Assembly (NCBI RefSeq): GCF_009857475.1
Contig: NZ_WWCJ01000014.1
Coordinates: forward strand, 62,001 to 126,000
Length of the DNA stretch: 64,000 bases
Reading direction: 5' to 3'
Source of the DNA: Pseudoduganella guangdongensis
GTDB lineage: Bacteria > Pseudomonadota > Gammaproteobacteria > Burkholderiales > Burkholderiaceae_D
In this document: positions 18,849 through 26,853 of the stretch, piece by piece
How the letters are laid out: each line of letters opens with the position of its first letter
Position numbering within the stretch: position 1 is the first letter of the stretch
The notes under the pieces: model-generated
Seen by the model: only the letters and a program-made list of their open reading frames with translations
Database searches by the model: none
Told to the model about the DNA's origin: nothing
Program-made: the position numbers and the translations under genes

Positions 18849-21521
18849 ATGCAACCACAATACAAACCGAACTCGCTGGCAGCAGGCGTCCTCGCCTTGC
18901 TGTGCGGCGTCACGCAGGCCCAGGAAGCCATCACCTCGGCCGTCGTGATTACCGGCTCGCGCATCCCGCGCGCCAGCCTGGAGGGCCCATCACCGGTCAC
19001 CGTACTGACCGGCGAGGACATCACCAAACAAGGCTACAAGAACGTCTTCGACGCGCTGACCAGCCAGTCGCAGAACAGCGGCTTTGTGCAGGGCGCCGAC
19101 TTTGGCAACACCTTCACCCCATCGGCCAACGCCATCAGCCTGCGCGGCCTGGGCCCGAACCACACGCTGGTGCTGCTGAACGGTCGCCGCATGGCCGACT
19201 TCCCGATTGCCTACGAAGGCACGGTCAACTTCACCAACCTGGCCAACATCCCGTCCAGCATCGTGGAGCGCATTGAGATCCTGAACGGCGGCGCATCGTC
19301 GGTGTACGGCTCGGACGCGATCGCGGGCGTGGTCAACATCATCCTGAAAAAGCAGGCCAAGGGCTTCGACATCAATGCCAAGGCCGGCACCACCACGCGC
19401 GGCGGCGGCGGCGACAAGCGGCTGCAGTTCAGCGGCGGCCAGAGCTGGGACAAGTTGAACACCGTATTCAGCGTCGAGCTGTCGGAACGCGACCCGCTGT
19501 GGAGCGCGGACCGCGACTTCATGGCCAGCCGCACCGGTGTGGCGCCGAGCAGCATCCTGTCGCGCAAGAATGTCAGCACCGGCAAATTCGTCGACCCGGG
19601 CGAGACCTGCGCCTCGCTCAGTGATTTGTTTGGCGGCAGCACCGTGAAGTACACCGCCAAGGCCGGCAGCTACTGCGCCAGCCCGAAAGTTGGCCCGACC
19701 TACTGGACCACCCAGACCAAGAACAGCAGCCAGAACCTGTTCGGCAGCGCCAATTACGAGCTGTCCGACAGCGCCACCCTGTTCGCCGAGGCGCTGTACG
19801 GCCAGAACCGCAGCAGCAACAACACGCGCGGCCCGTCCTGGACTTCGCGCTCGGCCACCGACAGCTACTTCTATAACCAGAACACCAAGACCAACGAAGC
19901 CTGGACCCGCTACATCTCGCCGGAAGAGATGGGCGGCGTGGGGCGCTATAACCGCCACTGGGAAGATCAGGTCAGCTCGCTCTCCGTCGGCGTGCGCGGC
20001 CAGATCCCGAACTCCACCTGGAACTACGAGGCCGGCTACAGCGCATCGCTGTACAAGAGCCAGAACCACACCCAGCGCGCGCTGGCCAATATCGACACCT
20101 TCTTCCTCGGTCCGCAACTGGGCGTGACGGCCGCCGGCATCGCCATCTTCGCGCCCGATCCGGCGCGCCTGGCCAAGCGCCTGACGCCGCAGGAATTCAA
20201 CAGCATCACCGGCGCTGCGGTCAGCGACGACAAGGCCTGGACCAACACCCTGAGCCTGACCGCCAACGGCGAAGCCTTCCAGCTGCCGGCCGGCCCGGTC
20301 AAGGTGGCCGTGGTGGCGGAGCTGGGCAAGCAGGGCTTCGCCAACCGCCCCGATGAGCGCATCAACCAGGGCTACTTCAATACCGTCACGCCGACCGAGA
20401 TCACGGCCGGCCTGCGCAAGCGCTACGCCGTCGGCGCCGAGGCCGGCATCCCCATCGTGAAAGGGCTGGATGCCACCGTGGCCGGCCGCTACGACCATTA
20501 CAGCTTCGCCGGCCGCGGCGATGGTCGCTTCACCTACAATGGCGGCCTGGAATGGCGCCCGGCGACGCAGCTGCTGGTACGCGGCAACTACGCCACCAGC
20601 TTCCGCGCACCGGACATGAACTACATCTACAAGGCGCGCGGCACCGGCTACTACTCGTCCACCACCGACTACTACCGCTGCGCCAAGGCCGGCCAGCCGC
20701 TGGCCGACTGCGACTACGCCGGCTACTCGCCGGGCGCTGACTATGTGCAGACCGGCAGCAGGGACTTGCGCTCTGAGCGCGGCCGCTCGGCCGGCCTGGG
20801 CGTGGTATGGTCGCCGAGCGCCGATTTCGACGCCACGCTGGACTACTGGAAAGTGCGCATCGACGACCTGGTCACCAACCTGAGCGCCGATAAGCTGCTG
20901 CGCGACGAATCGGATTGCCGCATCAAGGGCGACCTGACCTCGCCCACCTGCGCCGACGCGATCCGCCGCATCGTGCGCTACGCCGACAATGCGCTGACCC
21001 GCCCGGGCGAGATCAAGACCATCCACGTCAACCCGATCAACGCGGCATCGACCGAGACCACCGGCATCGACATCAGCGCCAAGTACACCTTGCGCACGGC
21101 GGCCTACGGCAACTTCACCGCCAAGGTGAACGCGTCGAAGACGCTGACGCAGGAATCGCGCCAGTTTGTCGGCGACCCGCTGAACGACGACAAGAACGAC
21201 ATCGGCAACAGCGACTGGCGCGACAAGGTCAACACCAGCCTGACCTGGAACGTGGGCGACTGGTCCAGCACCGTGCTGCTGCGCCGCTACGGCAAGATCC
21301 CGCGCGGCGACGGCAAGGACTGGCTGACCCCAACCACCTTGGTCAATGCCAGCGTGGTATATAAACTTAGCAAGGCCACCACAGTCTCCGTCGCGGTCAA
21401 CAACGTACTTGACCGCATCAAACGCGACGACACTGGCGGCTGGCCGTACTACCCGGTCGGTAGTTACAGCCCGGCAGGCCGCCAGGTCTGGCTGGAGCTG
21501 AACCACCACTTCGGTGGCTGA
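18849..21521 (+). CDS. TonB-dependent outer membrane receptor
   Basis: An 890-residue outer membrane transporter. A signal peptide (cleavage near VTQAQ, residue 25) is followed directly by the plug domain: VVITGSRIPR (a TonB-box-like VVITGSR), SPVTVLTGEDI, ISLRGLGPNHTLVLLNGRRM and GGASSVYGSDAIAGVVNIILK. The rest is a 22-strand barrel pattern. There is no N-terminal signalling (STN) domain. The start ATG 18849 follows AGAGGA. This receptor group imports diverse substrates, often peptides or sugars, in soil betaproteobacteria. The next two genes encode secreted peptidases, which hints at peptide uptake, but this is inference. Confidence 0.92.
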   Translation: MQPQYKPNSLAAGVLALLCGVTQAQEAITSAVVITGSRIPRASLEGPSPVTVLTGEDITKQGYKNVFDALTSQSQNSGFVQGADFGNTFTPSANAISLRGLGPNHTLVLLNGRRMADFPIAYEGTVNFTNLANIPSSIVERIEILNGGASSVYGSDAIAGVVNIILKKQAKGFDINAKAGTTTRGGGGDKRLQFSGGQSWDKLNTVFSVELSERDPLWSADRDFMASRTGVAPSSILSRKNVSTGKFVDPGETCASLSDLFGGSTVKYTAKAGSYCASPKVGPTYWTTQTKNSSQNLFGSANYELSDSATLFAEALYGQNRSSNNTRGPSWTSRSATDSYFYNQNTKTNEAWTRYISPEEMGGVGRYNRHWEDQVSSLSVGVRGQIPNSTWNYEAGYSASLYKSQNHTQRALANIDTFFLGPQLGVTAAGIAIFAPDPARLAKRLTPQEFNSITGAAVSDDKAWTNTLSLTANGEAFQLPAGPVKVAVVAELGKQGFANRPDERINQGYFNTVTPTEITAGLRKRYAVGAEAGIPIVKGLDATVAGRYDHYSFAGRGDGRFTYNGGLEWRPATQLLVRGNYATSFRAPDMNYIYKARGTGYYSSTTDYYRCAKAGQPLADCDYAGYSPGADYVQTGSRDLRSERGRSAGLGVVWSPSADFDATLDYWKVRIDDLVTNLSADKLLRDESDCRIKGDLTSPTCADAIRRIVRYADNALTRPGEIKTIHVNPINAASTETTGIDISAKYTLRTAAYGNFTAKVNASKTLTQESRQFVGDPLNDDKNDIGNSDWRDKVNTSLTWNVGDWSSTVLLRRYGKIPRGDGKDWLTPTTLVNASVVYKLSKATTVSVAVNNVLDRIKRDDTGGWPYYPVGSYSPAGRQVWLELNHHFGG

Positions 21522-21545
21522 GCGGTGAAATAGCCTGTTACAAAA

Positions 21546-21568
21546 TCGGCGCTCCCCGGGGGCGCCGA
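21546..21568 (+). terminator. Hairpin after TonB receptor gene
   Basis: The 7-bp stem TCGGCGC (21546-21552) with GCGCCGA (21562-21568) has a 9-base loop and is followed by an interrupted T-stretch (ATCTTATT). It is probably a weak intrinsic terminator separating the receptor from the S41 peptidase gene. Confidence 0.6.
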
Positions 21569-21598
21569 ATCTTATTGCTTACGCTTTATAATGGCACG

Positions 21599-23086
21599 AT
21601 GTCCAAGAAGTTTCCCCTGCTGGCCCTAAGTGCCATCCTGGCTGCCTGCGGCAGCGATTCCTCGCCTCCACCTGTCGTGCCGGATCCGCCCACGCCTGAG
21701 CCGCCGCCGCCGGTCGTGGTGGAGCCCTCGATGAAATACTTTAACAAGTGCGAGCACCCGCGCACCGGTTCGCCGGACGGGTTCCTGCCTTATCCGGACA
21801 TGCCGGGCACCCTGGCCGACGAGAAGCGCTTCATCCGCCTGTACCAGGACGAAAACTATCTTTGGTACCGCGAGCTGCCCAAGCTGAATGAGGCCAGCTA
21901 TACCAATGTCATCGACTACTTCAATGACCTCAAGACCACGGCCGTTACCGCGTCCGGCGCGCCGAAAGACCGTTTCCACTTCACCTATCCAAGCGAGCAG
22001 TGGGACGCCATGCAGAAGGGCGCCAACCTTGGCTACGGCATGTCCTGGTCGCGCAATGCCGACGGCAAGCCGCCCCGCACCTGGCGCGTGAGTTACGTCG
22101 TGCCCGGCACCCCGGCCGCGCTGGCCGGCATGCAGCGTGGCGACCAATTGCTGGAAGTGGACGGCATCGACTTTGTCAATGCCGGCACGACCGAAGCGGT
22201 GGCCAAGCTGAATGCCGCCATTACCCCGGCCAAGGCCGGCGAACAGCACACCATGCGTGTGCTGCGCGGCGCCCAGACGCTGGACTTCACGCTTATTTCC
22301 GCGACCATGAATGTGAGTCCGGTGCTGCAGTCGCAGGTGCTCGACACGCCGGGCGGCAAGGTCGGCTACCTGGTGTTCAACTCGCATAACCTGGTGGCGG
22401 AGAAGGCCCTGATCGACGCCTTCACGCAGTTCCGCCAGGAGCAGGTGAAAGAGCTGGTACTCGACCTGCGCTACAACGGCGGCGGTTTGCTCAGCATCGC
22501 CAGCGAGCTGGCCTATATGATCGCCGGGCCGGCGGTCACCGAAGGCAAGGTCTTCGAGCAGACGCTGGCCAACGACAAGTTCCCGCCACCGACGCCGTTC
22601 CTGTTCCAGTCCAAGAGCTATGGCTATGCCGGCGCGCCACGCAACCAGCCCTTGCCCTACCTGGCGCTGCCGCGCGTCGTGGTGCTGGCGGGGCCGGGTA
22701 CCTGTTCGGCCAGCGAATCCATCGTCAATGGCTTGCGCGGCATCGACTTCAAGGTCGACCTGGTCGGCGGCCAGACGTGCGGCAAGCCCTATGCCTTCAC
22801 CCCGGCGCCCAACTGCGGCACCACCTACTTCTCGATCCAGTACCAGGGCGTGAACCAGAAGGGCTGGGGCGACTACAGCGACGGCTTTGCCCCGACCTGC
22901 GCAGCGACCGACGATTTTGGCCACGCGCTGGGCGACAGGTCCGAAGGCCAGCTGGCCGCTGCGCTGGGCCTGATCGCCAGCGGCGCTTGTCCGGCGCCTG
23001 CCGCCGCACGCATGCGCAGTGCGGCGCCAGCGCCGCAAATGGTGCCGGTGCGGCCGGAAGTTACGGAGTTGAAGATTTTGCGATAG
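21599..23086 (+). CDS. S41 family peptidase lipoprotein
   Basis: A 495-residue lipoprotein with signal peptide and lipobox LAAC (Cys about residue 19), then a Pro-rich linker. A PDZ-like region (GTPAALAGMQRGDQLLEVDG) precedes the C-terminal-processing-peptidase domain, with VLDLRYNGGG, the nucleophile region GTCSASESIVNGL and a Lys in GGQTCGKPY. It should act in the periplasm or on the outer membrane. No ribosome binding site precedes ATG 21599; a TATAAT at 21587-21592 lies so close that a leaderless transcript is conceivable. It follows the TonB receptor and precedes the M14 gene. Confidence 0.9.
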   Translation: MSKKFPLLALSAILAACGSDSSPPPVVPDPPTPEPPPPVVVEPSMKYFNKCEHPRTGSPDGFLPYPDMPGTLADEKRFIRLYQDENYLWYRELPKLNEASYTNVIDYFNDLKTTAVTASGAPKDRFHFTYPSEQWDAMQKGANLGYGMSWSRNADGKPPRTWRVSYVVPGTPAALAGMQRGDQLLEVDGIDFVNAGTTEAVAKLNAAITPAKAGEQHTMRVLRGAQTLDFTLISATMNVSPVLQSQVLDTPGGKVGYLVFNSHNLVAEKALIDAFTQFRQEQVKELVLDLRYNGGGLLSIASELAYMIAGPAVTEGKVFEQTLANDKFPPPTPFLFQSKSYGYAGAPRNQPLPYLALPRVVVLAGPGTCSASESIVNGLRGIDFKVDLVGGQTCGKPYAFTPAPNCGTTYFSIQYQGVNQKGWGDYSDGFAPTCAATDDFGHALGDRSEGQLAAALGLIASGACPAPAAARMRSAAPAPQMVPVRPEVTELKILR

Positions 23087-23122
23087 GATTCCCGGCATCT
23101 TTCAAATTGCCGGAGTCTGTTG

Positions 23123-24880
23123 ATGCTGCGACCTGTACTGTTGCTGTCCCTTTTTGCCGCTTTCCCGCTGGCCCATGCCGCCGCGCCCGACCTGAGCACC
23201 GTGGCCGAGCGCTCCGGCTACCAGGCTACCGGCCGCTACGACGAAGTCGAGCGCCTGTGCGCGGCCTACCAGAAGGCCTATCCGAAAGCGGTGCGCTGTT
23301 TTTCTTTCGGTGAGACGCCGGAAGGGCGCCCGATGCTGGCCATGGCGGTGTCGCGCGGCGGCGCGCTGACGGCCACGGCGGCGCAGCAGCGCAAGCTGCC
23401 GGTGCTGCTGGTGCAGGGCGGCATCCACGCCGGTGAAATCGACGGCAAGGACGCTGGTTTCTGGGCGCTGCGCGAGGCGCTGGACGGCAAGGCTGCCGCC
23501 GGCGCGCTGGAAAAACAGGTGGTGCTGTTCGTCCCGGTCTTCAATGTGGACGGCCACGAGCGCTTCGGCAAGAACAACCGCCCCAACCAGCGCGGCCCGG
23601 TGGAAATGGGCTGGCGCGTCACCGCCCAGAACTATAACCTGAACCGCGACTACGTGAAAGCCGATGCGCCGGAGATGCAGGCCATGCTGAAGCTGGTGAG
23701 CGAGTGGGACCCGCTGGCCTACATCGACCTGCACGTCACCGACGGCGCCAAGTTCCAGCCCGATGTGTCGATCCAGGTGGAGCCGGTGCACGGCGGCGAC
23801 CCGGCGCTGCAGCCGCTCGGCAAGGCGCTGCGCGATAATGTGATCGCCGACTTGCGCAAGCAGGGCTCCGACCCGCGCCACTTCTATATCTCCTTCGACA
23901 AGACCGACCAGCCGGATTCCGGCTTCGTGGACAGCATGTCCACCGCGCGCTTCTCAACCGGCTACTTCCCGCTACGGAACCGCTTCGCCATGCTGGTGGA
24001 AACCCACTCCTGGCGCGACTACCCGCACCGCGTCAAGGTCACGCGCAACACCATCGTCTCGCTGATGGAGCAGTTCGCGCAGCACGGCGCGGCCTGGGCC
24101 AAGGCAGCGGCGGAGGCCGACGTGCGCGCCGCCAAACTGGCCGAGATGCCGGTCAGCTACAAGACCACCGAGCGCAGCGCGATGATCGACTTCCCGGGCT
24201 ATGAATACACGCGCACCCCGTCCGAGGTATCGGGCGGCGTGTGGACGCGCTACGACGAAAGCAAGCCGCAGAAATGGACCGTGCCGCTGCGCGAGGAAGT
24301 GGTGCCGGACCTGGTGGTGCAAGCGCCGGCCGGCGGCTACCTGGTGCCGGCCGCGCAGGCCGCGCTGCTGGAGCCCAAGCTGAAAGTGCACGGCATCACC
24401 TACAAGCGCCTGGCGACGGCGCCCGGCAAGGTGGCGCTGGAAACCTTCCGCGCCGACGAAGCCAAGCTGACCGCCACGTCCTTTGAAGGCCACCAGCTGG
24501 CGAGCTGGAAGGGCAGTTGGAAGGCGGAGCAGCGCGAGGTGGGCAAGGGCGCCCTGTTCGTGCCGATCGCGCAGCCGAAATCGCGCCTGGTGATGACCAT
24601 GCTGGAGCCGCATAACGCCGATTCGCTGGCGGGCTGGGGCTTCTTCAACAACCACCTGGAGCGCAAGGAATACATGGAGGAGTACGTGGCCGAGGAAGTT
24701 GCGCGCGAAATGCTGGCGGCCGATCCGGCGCTGGCAGCCGCCTTCAAAGCGCGCCTGGACAGCGACGCTAACTTTGCCAAAAACCCGCGCGCACGGTTGG
24801 ACTTCTTCGCCCGCCGCCACGCCACCTGGGACGAGCGCCACAACCTCTACCCGGTTTACCGAACGGGAATCGCTTACTAA
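23123..24880 (+). CDS. M14 family zinc carboxypeptidase, secreted
   Basis: A 585-residue protein with a signal peptide (MLRPVLLLSLFAAFPLAHA). The zinc-binding HxxE is in GGIHAGEIDGK, the third ligand His in YIDLHVTDG and the catalytic Glu in MLVETHSWRDY, so it is probably active. The C-terminal 250 residues lie beyond the peptidase domain and include a segment (MLEPHNADSLAGWGFFNNHLE) seen in long M14 relatives. The start ATG 23123 has CGGAG upstream. It lies 36 bp after the S41 gene; a strong terminator ends the unit. Confidence 0.92.
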   Translation: MLRPVLLLSLFAAFPLAHAAAPDLSTVAERSGYQATGRYDEVERLCAAYQKAYPKAVRCFSFGETPEGRPMLAMAVSRGGALTATAAQQRKLPVLLVQGGIHAGEIDGKDAGFWALREALDGKAAAGALEKQVVLFVPVFNVDGHERFGKNNRPNQRGPVEMGWRVTAQNYNLNRDYVKADAPEMQAMLKLVSEWDPLAYIDLHVTDGAKFQPDVSIQVEPVHGGDPALQPLGKALRDNVIADLRKQGSDPRHFYISFDKTDQPDSGFVDSMSTARFSTGYFPLRNRFAMLVETHSWRDYPHRVKVTRNTIVSLMEQFAQHGAAWAKAAAEADVRAAKLAEMPVSYKTTERSAMIDFPGYEYTRTPSEVSGGVWTRYDESKPQKWTVPLREEVVPDLVVQAPAGGYLVPAAQAALLEPKLKVHGITYKRLATAPGKVALETFRADEAKLTATSFEGHQLASWKGSWKAEQREVGKGALFVPIAQPKSRLVMTMLEPHNADSLAGWGFFNNHLERKEYMEEYVAEEVAREMLAADPALAAAFKARLDSDANFAKNPRARLDFFARRHATWDERHNLYPVYRTGIAY

Positions 24881-24912
24881 GAAATCCAAACAAACGGAGT
24901 CGGACATCCGGG

Positions 24913-24939
24913 GGCGGCGCTATGCGCCGCCTTTTTTTT
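24913..24939 (+). terminator. Strong rho-independent terminator
   Basis: An 8-bp GC stem (GGCGGCGC at 24913-24920 with GCGCCGCC at 24924-24931) has a TAT loop and is followed by eight T. It separates the receptor/peptidase genes from the RiPP island and so marks the island's likely left edge. Confidence 0.93.
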
Positions 24940-25033
24940 GTCCGCCGCCGCCGCGCTGGCGCTTTCTGAGCAACAGAAAATGCAGATGTGCAAATTCTAT
25001 TCCGATATTCTTTCTATAACACATTCTCCAACT

Positions 25034-25065
25034 TTGGCCAACTGATAACAATGGCAGTTGGTCAA
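25034..25065. promoter_or_regulatory. Inverted repeat upstream of RiPP genes
   Basis: TTGGCCAACTG (25034-25044) and CAGTTGGTCAA (25055-25065) form an 11-bp inverted repeat with one mismatch and a 10-bp spacer, in the 250-bp gap before the radical SAM gene. That gap is more A/T-rich than its surroundings and has a TATAAC at 25015-25020 as a possible -10. I see no convincing gene in the gap. The repeat could be the operator for the island's LuxR protein or another regulator. Confidence 0.5.
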
Positions 25066-25190
25066 CCCCATCCCTTCAGTGTCTACTGTTCTTTCCCTTG
25101 GCGTTTGTTGGTGATCCCAACGCTGGCAAGGGAAGTGTGCCGACCGTTTTGCCGATTAATGAACTTATCGTGGAAATGCCGGAATCGAAT

Positions 25191-26462
25191 ATGTCGCAAA
25201 CCCTGGATGACGTACGGAAAATCGAAGTCGTGCTGAAGGTGGCCGAGCGCTGCAATATCAATTGCTCGTACTGCTACATGTTCAACAAGGGCAACGAAGA
25301 ATTTTCCGACCTGCCCGCCTATATCCGGCAGTCGACGGTTGAAGAGATCGCGCACTTCCTCGCCAACGGCGCCCGCGAACTGAATTGCAAGGACGTCAGC
25401 ATCGGCCTGCATGGCGGCGAACCGCTGATGATCAAGAAAGAGCGCTACGTCGAAATCTGCGAGACCTTTATCCGCATTATTTCACCGGTCGCCAAAATCG
25501 ACTTCACGATGCAGACCAACGCCGTCCTGGTGGACGACGAATGGATGGAGATCTTCAAGAAATACAAGATCCAGATCGGCGTCAGCATCGACGGCCCGCG
25601 CGAATACAACGACCGTGCCCGCCTCGACCACCGGGGCCGGAGCACCTACGACGGCACCTTGCGCGGCATCCGCATGCTGCAGGACGAAGGCACGCACCTG
25701 AAGGCCGGGGTGGGCGGGCTGGCCGTGATCGATCCCCATGTCGACGCGAAGAAGATCTATCGCCACATGGTCGACGTGCTGGGGATCCGGAAGTTCGACT
25801 TCCTGCTGCCGATCGAGACCCACGATACGTTCGACGAGTCGACCCTGCCGCTGTACGCCAAATACCTGTGCGATGCCTTTGACGAATGGGTTGCCGACGA
25901 CGATACCAGCATCCGCATCCGGATGTTTACCAATATGCTGTCCTACTTCACGCGCGGCAAGGAGTTCGCGGCGCGTGAGAACCATTACATCTTCAACCGC
26001 TGGATCCTGATGACCATCGACAGCAACGGCGGGATCGGTCCGGATGACGCGCTGAAGCCGCTCAACGGCGGCCTGTTCGCCCAGAATGTGCGCGACGTGA
26101 GCCTGAAGGAGTTCGTCATGTCGCCGCTGATGCAGGACCTGCGCGCAGCGGAAATGGCCCTGCCGGAAGCCTGCAGCGATTGCGCCTGGCAGACCTACTG
26201 CAAGGGCGGCGGCCATTATGGCCGTTTCGCCAACCGATTCAGCCGTCGCAATGGTTTCGACAACCCGACAATTTTCTGCGGCGCGCTGAAGCAGCTCTAC
26301 GCGCATGCCGCCAAGCGCCTGATCGAGTCCGGCGTCGCCTACGAGCGCGTGGTGGCGTCGCTGGAATACTCGGGCGCACGCCAGCAGTTCGCGCCGGCAG
26401 CGATTCGCACCGCCAACGCATCCTTCGGCGGGCGAAAGACGATCCCCATCCACATGGCGTGA
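25191..26462 (+). CDS. Radical SAM/SPASM peptide maturase, cyclophane (triceptide) type
   Basis: A 423-residue iron-sulfur enzyme predicted to crosslink side chains of the adjacent precursor peptide. The radical SAM cluster motif is C21-x3-C25-x2-C28 (CNINCSYCYMFN), followed by LHGGEPLM near residue 74 and MQTNAVLV. The C-terminal SPASM-like region has C328, C331, C337 and C363 with the block GGGHYGRF...GFDNPTIFC. The combination of CSYCYMFN, DFLLP and CxxC...CxGGG...GFDNP resembles the cyclophane-forming maturases (XyeB/GrrM/FxsB relatives). I chose ATG 25191 because GGAA lies upstream; ATG 25176 and TTG 25098 are alternatives. The precursor gene follows 99 bp later. Confidence 0.88.
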   Translation: MSQTLDDVRKIEVVLKVAERCNINCSYCYMFNKGNEEFSDLPAYIRQSTVEEIAHFLANGARELNCKDVSIGLHGGEPLMIKKERYVEICETFIRIISPVAKIDFTMQTNAVLVDDEWMEIFKKYKIQIGVSIDGPREYNDRARLDHRGRSTYDGTLRGIRMLQDEGTHLKAGVGGLAVIDPHVDAKKIYRHMVDVLGIRKFDFLLPIETHDTFDESTLPLYAKYLCDAFDEWVADDDTSIRIRMFTNMLSYFTRGKEFAARENHYIFNRWILMTIDSNGGIGPDDALKPLNGGLFAQNVRDVSLKEFVMSPLMQDLRAAEMALPEACSDCAWQTYCKGGGHYGRFANRFSRRNGFDNPTIFCGALKQLYAHAAKRLIESGVAYERVVASLEYSGARQQFAPAAIRTANASFGGRKTIPIHMA

Positions 26463-26506
26463 CGCCGCACGGTGTCGCGCCATCCTGTAGGGCCGGCCTA
26501 TTCTTC

Positions 26507-26546
26507 TTGGGTGGTAAGCCGGTTGGTATGTCAACACCCAATTTTT
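26507..26546 (+). promoter_or_regulatory. Hairpin with T-run before precursor gene
   Basis: TTGGGTG (26507-26513) pairs with CACCCAA (26535-26541), followed by TTTTT (26542-26546), in the gap between the maturase and precursor genes. It may be a leaky terminator or an RNA processing site that sets the enzyme-to-precursor ratio. The loop is long (21 bases), so the structure is tentative. Confidence 0.4.
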
Positions 26547-26561
26547 CACTAAGGACTTGAA

Positions 26562-26741
26562 ATGACTGACAAGATCAAATCTGAAGAAGTGGTCAAGGCT
26601 GAGCTGGAAATCTCCGGCGCGATCAAAGACCTGGAAAGCCAGAAGGAAGGCTTCCTGGCCCGCCTGTCCGATGACCTGCTGGAGGACGTCAACGGCGGCT
26701 CCGTGCACCTGAACGGCCACGGCAACGTCGTAGTGACCTAA
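26562..26741 (+). CDS. RiPP precursor peptide with double-Gly leader
   Basis: A 59-codon gene with AAGGA upstream of its ATG. The leader (residues 1-46) is acidic and helical and ends LSDDLLEDVNGG, the double-glycine pattern that C39 peptidases cut. The remaining 13 residues, SVHLNGHGNVVVT, would be the core. The core has two His-x-Asn motifs (H49-L50-N51 and H53-G54-N55), fitting aromatic-x-x three-residue cyclophane sites, plus only Ser47 and Thr59 as dehydratable residues. It lies between the radical SAM gene and the HExxH gene. I know no named homologue; function is inferred from leader and context. Confidence 0.85.
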   Translation: MTDKIKSEEVVKAELEISGAIKDLESQKEGFLARLSDDLLEDVNGGSVHLNGHGNVVVT

Positions 26742-26853
26742 TAGCTCGACCTCTGGTGGATGGCCGGCACGCCGGCACCGCGCCGCTGCCTGCCAGCCGC
26801 CAGAACTCAGCGACAGCATTTGTACTGGATTTTTCCGCCTACTGGAGTAGCGT

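Noticed and set aside
21587-21592. TATAAT before the S41 lipoprotein gene as a firm promoter
   Set aside because: There is no matching -35 at 16-18 bp, and the start codon would coincide with the transcription start. I kept it only as a remark.
24980-25045. A 21-codon ORF in the gap before the radical SAM gene as a second precursor
   Set aside because: It has no ribosome binding site, no double-Gly leader and no core-like tail.
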